NCBI GenBank assembly: GCA_016183835.1
Contig: JACPDV010000726.1
Span: 1-5,819, forward strand
DNA: 5,819 nt
From: Armatimonadota bacterium
GTDB lineage: Bacteria > Armatimonadota > UBA10988
Direction: 5' to 3'
The notes beneath the pieces were generated by a model, which made no database searches, was not told the DNA's origin, and saw only the letters and a program-made list of their open reading frames with translations. How positions within the stretch are numbered: position 1 is the first letter of the stretch; every line of letters starts with the position of its first letter. Of this stretch, positions 1 to 5,819 are shown in pieces. The position numbers and the translations under genes were made by a program.

Positions 1-1274
<1,274 letters not shown>

Positions 1275-1310
1275 CCGCCACCCGGCACGGGCCCGGCTGT
1301 CGAAGGTAGT

Positions 1311-1315
1311 GGAGG
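1311..1315 (+). promoter_or_regulatory. Shine-Dalgarno that sets the CAP protein start
   Basis: GGAGG lies 8 bases before the ATG at 1324. The frame is also open to a GTG at 1309, but that codon overlaps this site and has no upstream Shine-Dalgarno at proper spacing. ATG 1324 is therefore the better start, and it puts a hydrophobic leader at the very N terminus. Confidence 0.8.
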
Positions 1316-1323
1316 TGTGGTGC

Positions 1324-3006
1324 ATGGTTGCCTGGCCGGTCCTCGTGCTGACGCTGCTCGCCGGGCCGCATGCCCCGGCGCGGACGGCGACCTTCACCTT
1401 CCCGGCCACGGCCGGGCGGCTCAACAGCCAGCTCTACGTGCTCAGCGGCGAGCAGATCAAGGTCACCGCGTCCGGCGAGTGGACCATGTGGAAGGGCCAT
1501 CTCGGGCTTTCCAGCGCCCTGGGTCACGGCTTCCGGGTGGGCCGCTTCGGCTGGGGCCACCTGATGGCACGGGTTGGCTCCGGCACCGAGATCGCCGTGG
1601 GTGCGCAGCACGTCTGGACGTCCGCATGTGCTGGCGCGCTGGTCTTCTACCCGCACGTCGGGCGCTACGGCGTGCGTGATGGTGACGGGACCCTGACCCT
1701 CACCGTGGAGGGCGGCCGGCCCGAGGAGGAGGCCATCGCCGAGCTCGGAGCGCACGCCTTCCGGGTCAAGGTGCCGGCCGACGGCGAGGAGACCATCACG
1801 GACATCTTCGTCGGCGATCGCGAGGAGGTGAGGGTCGACGCCTTCGGTGAGTGGCGGATGTTCGACGGCGGGCCGCTGCTCAACGCCGATGGCGACCTGG
1901 AGCGCTTTCTCAGCACGGGGCTGCCGTGGGGACGCCTGCTGGCGCGGTTCGGCGGGCCCACCTTTGCCACGGGCAAGGACTACGTCGTGGGCGCGCGGAG
2001 CCTGCTGCGGCCCGAGCAGGGCGGCTTGCTGGCGCTCCGACCCGCGGTGGGGCAGTATGCCGGCCACGCGCGCAGCGGTGTGCTCGACGTGGTGGTCCGT
2101 GGCGGGCGCCGCGCGACGCCCGAGTTGGCCGCCCAATGCCTGCAGCGCGTCACCGACGACCAGCGCTCGCTGGCGTTCCTCCGCATCCACGAGTACCGCC
2201 ACGCGCTGAACCTGCAGGACGGGTACTGCTCACCCGAGCTGATGCGCGCCGCGCAGGCCCACGCCGAGTACTTGGCGCAGAACGGCGTGCGCGGCCACGA
2301 CGAGGAGGCCGGCAAGCCCGGCTTCACCGGCGCGACGGCGGCGGAGCGCGCGGCCGCGGCCCGGTTCGACGGCGAGCTGGTGGCCGAGGCGGTCCATGGC
2401 TTGACCGACGGCGCGGCGGCGGTGGACAGCCTGTGGGGCACGGTCTACCACCGGGTGGGGCTGCTCGACCCGCAGGGCCGGGCATTCGGCGTCGGCGTGG
2501 CGAGGGGGCAGACGACGGCCTTCGTCCTGCTGGCCGGAGCCGCCCAACGGGCCCCGAAGGACGACACGAAGGTGCCCGACGTGGTGACCTTCCCGCTCGA
2601 CAAGCAGACCCGCGTGCCCACGGGCTGGGACGGTCGAGAGGAGCCGGCGGTGCTGCCCGACAACGTGGTCGGGCCGGTGGGCTACCCCATCTCCGTGACG
2701 CTCACGCGGGCCGACCTGCAGCAGGTGACCGAGGCGGTGCTCCGCGACGCGCGTGGGCAGGAGGTGCCGGCCTTCGTGGTGGCGCCCGAGGCGGACCCGC
2801 ACAAGCTGCTCCGGGCCAGTGCCTTCCTGGTGCCGAACCTGCCGCTGCGCGCGCTGATGCGCTACAGTTGCCAGTTCGAGCTGGTCACCAGTGCCGGCCC
2901 GCAGACCGTGATGTTCAGCTTCACCACCGGTGCCGCCGACACGCTCTGGAACCCGTACCCGCACCTCGGCGAACCGGCCAGCCCGCCGATCGACCTGGGA
3001 CGGTAA
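1324..3006 (+). CDS. Secreted CAP/SCP-domain protein with tandem LecA-like repeats
   Basis: Predicted secreted protein of 560 residues; function unknown. Residues 1-19 (MVAWPVLVLTLLAGPHAPA) look like a short signal peptide, though the n-region lacks a positive charge. Residues about 23-131 and 145-261 are two related beta-sandwich repeats resembling the PA-IL/LecA-like galactose-binding fold. Residues about 272-410 match a CAP (SCP/PR1) domain: HAEYL with H313, GHDEEAGKPGF with H325, acidic residues E351 and E355, and W371..YHRVGLLDP with H376. H313, a Glu and H376 could form the usual CAP tetrad. Residues about 418-545 are an Ig-like C-terminal domain of the type that follows CAP domains in several environmental phyla (FPLDKQTRVPTGW, then GYPISVTLT). 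C272 and C302 could form a disulfide. From this, an extracellular or cell-surface binding role is inferred; no substrate can be named. It follows lysS by 49 bases and may be co-transcribed. It converges on the transporter gene with a 2-base gap. The CAP and C-terminal assignments are firmer than the LecA-like one. Confidence 0.85.
   Translation: MVAWPVLVLTLLAGPHAPARTATFTFPATAGRLNSQLYVLSGEQIKVTASGEWTMWKGHLGLSSALGHGFRVGRFGWGHLMARVGSGTEIAVGAQHVWTSACAGALVFYPHVGRYGVRDGDGTLTLTVEGGRPEEEAIAELGAHAFRVKVPADGEETITDIFVGDREEVRVDAFGEWRMFDGGPLLNADGDLERFLSTGLPWGRLLARFGGPTFATGKDYVVGARSLLRPEQGGLLALRPAVGQYAGHARSGVLDVVVRGGRRATPELAAQCLQRVTDDQRSLAFLRIHEYRHALNLQDGYCSPELMRAAQAHAEYLAQNGVRGHDEEAGKPGFTGATAAERAAAARFDGELVAEAVHGLTDGAAAVDSLWGTVYHRVGLLDPQGRAFGVGVARGQTTAFVLLAGAAQRAPKDDTKVPDVVTFPLDKQTRVPTGWDGREEPAVLPDNVVGPVGYPISVTLTRADLQQVTEAVLRDARGQEVPAFVVAPEADPHKLLRASAFLVPNLPLRALMRYSCQFELVTSAGPQTVMFSFTTGAADTLWNPYPHLGEPASPPIDLGR
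1390..2106 (+). repeat. Tandem domain duplication inside the CAP protein (protein level)
   Basis: Two copies of about 110 residues align in order. VTASGEWTMW pairs with VDAFGEWRMF. GWGHLMARVG pairs with PWGRLLARFG. A VGAQ/VGAR strand is shared. VGRYGVRDGDGTLTLTVEGG pairs with VGQYAGHARSGVLDVVVRGG. The order matches the PA-IL/LecA-like fold (asGxW, then GaLxaRiG, then vG, then the final beta hairpin). The Asn/Asp residues that bind calcium in LecA near the last hairpin are not clearly kept in either copy, so calcium-dependent sugar binding is doubtful. The copies have diverged at DNA level. Confidence 0.7.
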
Positions 3007-3008
3007 CC

Positions 3009-4520
3009 TCAGCGCGCCCAAGGCGGGTAGAGCAGCAGGTCGGCACCCAGCACGTGGCGGCCCCAGGTCAGGATCGCCACCGTCGTCAGCACGGCGCCCG
3101 TGATGTTGAGCAGGATCCCCGTGGTCGCCATCTGCCACACCGAGACCCGCCCGGTGGAGAAGACGATGGCGTTCGGCGGCGTGCCGGCCGGCATCATGAA
3201 CCCCATCGAGGCGCAGATGGTCGCGGGCACCATGAGGAACAGCGGGTTGTAGTGCAGCTTCGCCGCCAGCGCCGCCAGGATCGGCAGGACCAGCTCCACT
3301 GTGGACGTGTTGGCAGTGAACTCCGTGAGGAACACGAGCAGGAAGCAGACGATCATCGCGAGGTGGAAGGGCGACGGCCGGCCGAGGTGCTGGAGGGTCT
3401 CGCCGCACCAGTCCGAGAGCCCCGACTTCTGGAAGCCCGACGCCAGCGCCAGGCCGCCGCCGAGCAGCAGGACGATGCCCCAGGGCAGATCGCGCAGATC
3501 GCCCCAGGTCATGATGGTCCGGCCCGGCCGGGCGCGCGAGGGCACCAGCAGGAGCACCAGCGCGGCGAGCATGGCCACCGTGCTGTCACCAAGGAAGTCA
3601 GCTTTGGGTCCAAGGACGCCGCTCCAGCCGCCGACGGTGATCGACCCCAGATCCACGTCGGCGCGGAAGATCCACATGAAGGCCATCAGCTCGGCCACCA
3701 CGAGCACCACCTTCTGGTCGTAGGTGGGCGGCCCGAGCTGGTGGTACTCCTCGCGGAACTGCTGCCGGTCCACGGCTCCCACGTGCACGCGGCGGAGGTA
3801 GAGGAAGCTCAAGACGCCCCAGGCCGCCAGGAGCATGACGGCGGAGAGCGGCGCGGCGAGCAGCATCCAGCGGACGAAGCTCAGCTCCGGCGCGGCCGGG
3901 TAGACCTTGTGGAGCGTGCGCACCAGCACCAGGTTGGTGGGCGTGCCGATCAGGGTGCCGACTCCGCCGATGCTCGCCGCGTAGGCCACGGCCAGCAGCA
4001 GCGCCACGCCGAGCGGCTTCAGCTCCTCCTTGGAATGGTTCTCTTCGAGTTTGCCGAGCACCGCCAGGACGGGCGGGATCATGATCATCGTCGCCGCGGT
4101 GTTGGCCATCCAAAAGGAGAGGAAGCCGGTGGCGAGGAGGAAGCCGAGGAGCAGCCGCCGCGGCGAGGCGCCGAAGAGGAGCACGGTCTGGAGCGCGATG
4201 CGCTGGTGCAGCCCGACCCGCTCCAGCGCCAGGGCCACGACGAAGCTGCCGATGAAGAGGAATCTGTTGTGGTCGAGGTAGAGCAGCCCCACATCCTTGT
4301 GGGAGAGGAGCCCGAGGAAGGGGAACAGCACCAGTGGGAGGAGCGCGGTGACCGCCAGCTCGACCGCCTCGCTGAGCCACCAGATGGCCATCCACGCGGC
4401 CACGGCGGCCATCTGCGTGACCTGCGGCTGACCCGGCCGGATGTCCACGCAGAGACACAGCAGCACGGCCACGGCAGGCCCAAGCCAGAACCAGAGCCGG
4501 CGGCGGGACTGACTCTCCAC
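3009..4520 (-). CDS. DASS/SLC13-family sodium:dicarboxylate (anion) symporter
   Basis: Inner-membrane secondary transporter of 503 residues, normal length for the divalent anion:Na+ symporter family, which imports C4-dicarboxylates, citrate or sulfate-like anions with sodium. The sequence shows roughly a dozen hydrophobic segments and the family's inverted repeat. In the first half: WWLSEAVELAVTALLPLVLFP (about 47-67), the LHQRIAL segment (104-110), FWMANTAAT (136-144) and GTLIGTPTN (188-196). In the second half: TEFTANTSTVELVLPI (399-414) and MMPAGTPPNAIVF (442-454). Both family SNT signatures read ANT here (A139-N140-T141 and A403-N404-T405). The second GTPPN is intact and the first is GTPTN. 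The linker LGPPTYDQKVVL (262-273) is also typical. The start is a GTG with GAGGGG 7 bases upstream. The gene follows amidohydrolase B by 13 bases and is probably last in that operon. The substrate cannot be told from sequence. A di- or tricarboxylate or other organic acid is inferred from the neighbours. Confidence 0.9.
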   Translation of the reverse strand: MESQSRRRLWFWLGPAVAVLLCLCVDIRPGQPQVTQMAAVAAWMAIWWLSEAVELAVTALLPLVLFPFLGLLSHKDVGLLYLDHNRFLFIGSFVVALALERVGLHQRIALQTVLLFGASPRRLLLGFLLATGFLSFWMANTAATMIMIPPVLAVLGKLEENHSKEELKPLGVALLLAVAYAASIGGVGTLIGTPTNLVLVRTLHKVYPAAPELSFVRWMLLAAPLSAVMLLAAWGVLSFLYLRRVHVGAVDRQQFREEYHQLGPPTYDQKVVLVVAELMAFMWIFRADVDLGSITVGGWSGVLGPKADFLGDSTVAMLAALVLLLVPSRARPGRTIMTWGDLRDLPWGIVLLLGGGLALASGFQKSGLSDWCGETLQHLGRPSPFHLAMIVCFLLVFLTEFTANTSTVELVLPILAALAAKLHYNPLFLMVPATICASMGFMMPAGTPPNAIVFSTGRVSVWQMATTGILLNITGAVLTTVAILTWGRHVLGADLLLYPPWAR

Positions 4521-4527
4521 GACGCTG

Positions 4528-4533
4528 CCCCTC
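4528..4533 (-). promoter_or_regulatory. Shine-Dalgarno of the symporter gene
   Basis: On the minus strand GAGGGG begins right after the amidohydrolase B stop codon (4536-4534) and is followed 7 bases later by the GTG start at 4520. The site lies entirely in the 13-base gap. This supports the GTG start and suggests translation of the two genes is coupled. Confidence 0.6.
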
Positions 4534-5283
4534 TCAGAGAGCGCGGGTGGCGTGGCCTCCCAGGGTCAGGCCGGCGGTCTCGTCGTCGAGCCCGTCGAGC
4601 ACCCGCCTCAGCCCCGCGGCGACCTCGAACAGCGGCACGTGGCTGCCATACACCAGCCGGTCTCGCAGACCTTCCTCGCACAGCACGCGGATCGAGTCCA
4701 TGCCGTCGCACTGCGAAGTGTCGGCGTAGCAGAGCTTGAGGTCGAGGATCTCGTCGCGCAGCGCGCGCAGCTCGGCGAACCGGGCGCCGCCGATGAAGAC
4801 CGTCAGGGTGTGGTGTCGCCGGGCCATCTTGACCACTTCGGCGGCCGGCAGGTCGGGCACCCGGGCGCGCGGGTGATGGAGCCGGGGGTCCTCCAGGCGG
4901 GTCTGCACCTGCACGGCGAGCCCAACGCGGCGCAGCTCGTCGAGCATCTCGTCGGCCTCTTCCAGGTCGTACGGACCGTAGGCGGGCAGGAGCCGGACCA
5001 TGCGCACGCTGCCGGCCCGGCTGAGCAGGGCCAGGTGATCGCGCCAGGTGTGGACGGTGGGGTCCAGGGTGGGCACCGGCGACACTTCCGGGTGTCCGGC
5101 GGCGTCGGTGAGGAGCTGGCGGTTGGGCAAGTGCGGGTTGCGGCACCACGCCGAGGCGAGGTGCGCGATGAAGGCGCGTTCCACGCCGTGGGTGTGGAGC
5201 GAGCGCCAGACGTCGCCCACGCCGGCCTCGAGCGGCGGGCGAGTAGGCCAGGTGCCGGCGGAGGCATTGCAGTCAATGATCAC
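4534..5283 (-). CDS. Amidohydrolase-superfamily protein B, catalytic residues lost
   Basis: Protein of 249 residues resembling the amidohydrolase-2 (TIM-barrel metal-dependent hydrolase) family, but short and apparently degenerate at the active site. The N terminus reads IIDCNASAGTWP, where the family normally has D-x-H-x-H. The two metal-binding His positions are N6 and S8. Near the C terminus YGSHVPLFE (212-220) stands where the family has GSDxP, so the catalytic Asp is H215. VQVQTRLEDPRLHHP (124-138) and TVFIGGARF (161-169) fall at later barrel strands where metal His residues are expected, and Gln and Ile appear instead. The fold markers are kept (GTWP, ARFAELR, GLRRVLDG, the final GGHATRAL). 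The start is GTG at 5283, preceded by GGGAG at 8 bases. The same frame stays open further upstream, but that part reads as out-of-frame amidohydrolase A and is not used. It lies 14 bases after A and 13 bases before the symporter. It could be a non-catalytic partner of A or an enzyme with altered chemistry. Confidence 0.8.
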   Translation of the reverse strand: MIIDCNASAGTWPTRPPLEAGVGDVWRSLHTHGVERAFIAHLASAWCRNPHLPNRQLLTDAAGHPEVSPVPTLDPTVHTWRDHLALLSRAGSVRMVRLLPAYGPYDLEEADEMLDELRRVGLAVQVQTRLEDPRLHHPRARVPDLPAAEVVKMARRHHTLTVFIGGARFAELRALRDEILDLKLCYADTSQCDGMDSIRVLCEEGLRDRLVYGSHVPLFEVAAGLRRVLDGLDDETAGLTLGGHATRAL

Positions 5284-5291
5284 GGTACCGA

Positions 5292-5297
5292 CTCCCG
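5292..5297 (-). promoter_or_regulatory. Shine-Dalgarno of amidohydrolase B
   Basis: On the minus strand CGGGAG starts directly after the TGA of amidohydrolase A (5300-5298) and ends 8 bases before the GTG at 5283. It decides the start of B, because the same frame is open far upstream in the shadow of A. Confidence 0.65.
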
Positions 5298-5819
5298 TCA
5301 GCGGCAGCAGGCCCAGGGCGGGAGCAGCCGCACGGCGTTGTCCCACAGCATCGCGCGCTTCTGCTCGTCCGGCACCGCGGCGGCGAGGATCTTGGCCATC
5401 TGCACGCCGTAGTGGCGGATCGGCGCGTCGGAGCCGAAGACCACCCGGCGGTAACCGAGCCGGGCGCAGGCGATGTCCACCATGCCCGCCTCGGGATCGC
5501 CCCCGGCCGTGTCCACGAGGATGTTGGTGCAGGCGGCCACGCGCTCGATCCCGCGCAGCCCGTGGCCGTTGAGGTGGGCCATCATGATGTGCGCGTCGGG
5601 CACGGCCCGGGCGAGCCGCGCCACGTCGGCCGGCGTGCTCTCGCCGGGCAAGTTGCCGTCGGTCTTGACCCAGGCATGCTGCAGCACGGGCAGGCCGATC
5701 TCCGTGGCCGCCTGGACCACCTCGATCACCCGCGGGTCCGAGGCGAGGGCCGCGACCCACAGCTTGACGCCCACCATCTCGTGCTCGCGGACGCAGCGGC
5801 GGATCTCGGCGACCGCCTC
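5298..5819 (-). CDS. Amidohydrolase A, amidohydrolase-2 family (5' partial)
   Basis: C-terminal 173 residues of a metal-dependent TIM-barrel hydrolase; the gene begins beyond the right edge. The frame stays open to base 5819, so the ATG at 5777 is internal. Visible active-site positions look intact. LPVLQHAWVK carries a His at the strand position of a metal ligand. HIMMAHLNGHG carries the next His. VVFGSDAPIRH contains the family GSDxP with the catalytic Asp. The ending LWDNAVRLLP is the usual helix that closes this family (NAxRLL). The N-terminal HxH is outside the window. Members include hydrolases, lactonases and ACMSD-like decarboxylases, so the reaction is not predictable. It is the first visible gene of a minus-strand operon with amidohydrolase B (14-base gap) and the anion symporter. 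Its product probably acts in the cytoplasm on an organic acid or related compound, by inference from that operon. Confidence 0.88.
   Translation of the reverse strand, partial: EAVAEIRRCVREHEMVGVKLWVAALASDPRVIEVVQAATEIGLPVLQHAWVKTDGNLPGESTPADVARLARAVPDAHIMMAHLNGHGLRGIERVAACTNILVDTAGGDPEAGMVDIACARLGYRRVVFGSDAPIRHYGVQMAKILAAAVPDEQKRAMLWDNAVRLLPPWACCR

Noticed and set aside
1281..1298. GC-rich palindromic stretch after lysS as a terminator
   Set aside because: It contains the short palindrome CGGGCCCG and repeated CCCGG, but there is no extended stem-loop and no T-tract, so it cannot be called a terminator.
1309..1323. GTG 1309 as the start of the CAP protein
   Set aside because: This codon overlaps the GGAGG site that suits ATG 1324, and the added residues (MEVWC) do not improve the signal peptide.
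2230..3408. A 392-codon minus-strand frame crossing the convergent junction
   Set aside because: It is out of frame with the symporter and antisense to the CAP gene, and its composition is that of a GC-rich shadow.
1851..4739. A 962-codon open frame on the + strand spanning the CAP, symporter and amidohydrolase B genes
   Set aside because: Its translation is low-complexity (rich in Arg, Gly, Ala, His, Gln, Glu), has no recognisable domain, and overlaps three genes with clear family motifs on both strands. Long shadow frames are expected at this GC content.
4534..5760. Reading amidohydrolase B as a longer 408-residue protein starting near 5760
   Set aside because: The extra N-terminal part is Arg/Gly/Ala-rich and lies out of frame over amidohydrolase A. 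A Shine-Dalgarno and the family N terminus (IIDCNAS) both point to GTG 5283.

Overview
This is a very GC-rich, densely coding window. Almost every third codon position is G or C and two of the five genes start with GTG. It suggests a chromosome fragment from a high-GC, probably uncultured or environmental bacterium. The carboxylate-type transporter, the paired amidohydrolases and the secreted CAP protein with a C-terminal Ig-like domain would fit Candidatus Rokubacteria/Methylomirabilota, Planctomycetota, Myxococcota or a similar soil lineage. That placement is a guess from gene content and base composition only.

Layout: the left half is read on the + strand. It opens inside lysS (class II lysyl-tRNA synthetase, 5' end outside the window, stop at 1274). 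After 49 bases comes a secreted protein of 560 residues (1324-3006) with a good Shine-Dalgarno. It has two tandem PA-IL/LecA-like beta-sandwich repeats, a CAP/SCP domain and a C-terminal Ig-like domain. The right half is read on the - strand as a tight operon: amidohydrolase A (5' end outside the window, stop at 5298), then amidohydrolase B (5283-4534), then a DASS/SLC13-type sodium:anion symporter (4520-3009). The gaps between these three genes are 14 and 13 bases, and each gap holds a Shine-Dalgarno. The two transcription units converge with only 2 bases between their stop codons.

How the genes may work together: lysS is housekeeping. The minus-strand cluster looks like a small uptake-and-catabolism unit, with a carboxylate/anion importer beside amidohydrolase-superfamily proteins, a group that includes many hydrolases, lactonases and non-oxidative decarboxylases. 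Amidohydrolase A keeps the recognisable catalytic His and Asp positions in its visible part. Its downstream partner B has lost the metal-binding HxH and the catalytic Asp, so it may be a non-catalytic or altered partner. The transporter carries Ala-Asn-Thr in place of both signature Ser-Asn-Thr motifs. No RNA gene, mobile element, CRISPR array, recombination site or convincing terminator was seen. I do not see a clearly new defence or mobile system. The most unusual items are the degenerate/intact amidohydrolase pair and the domain architecture of the CAP protein.
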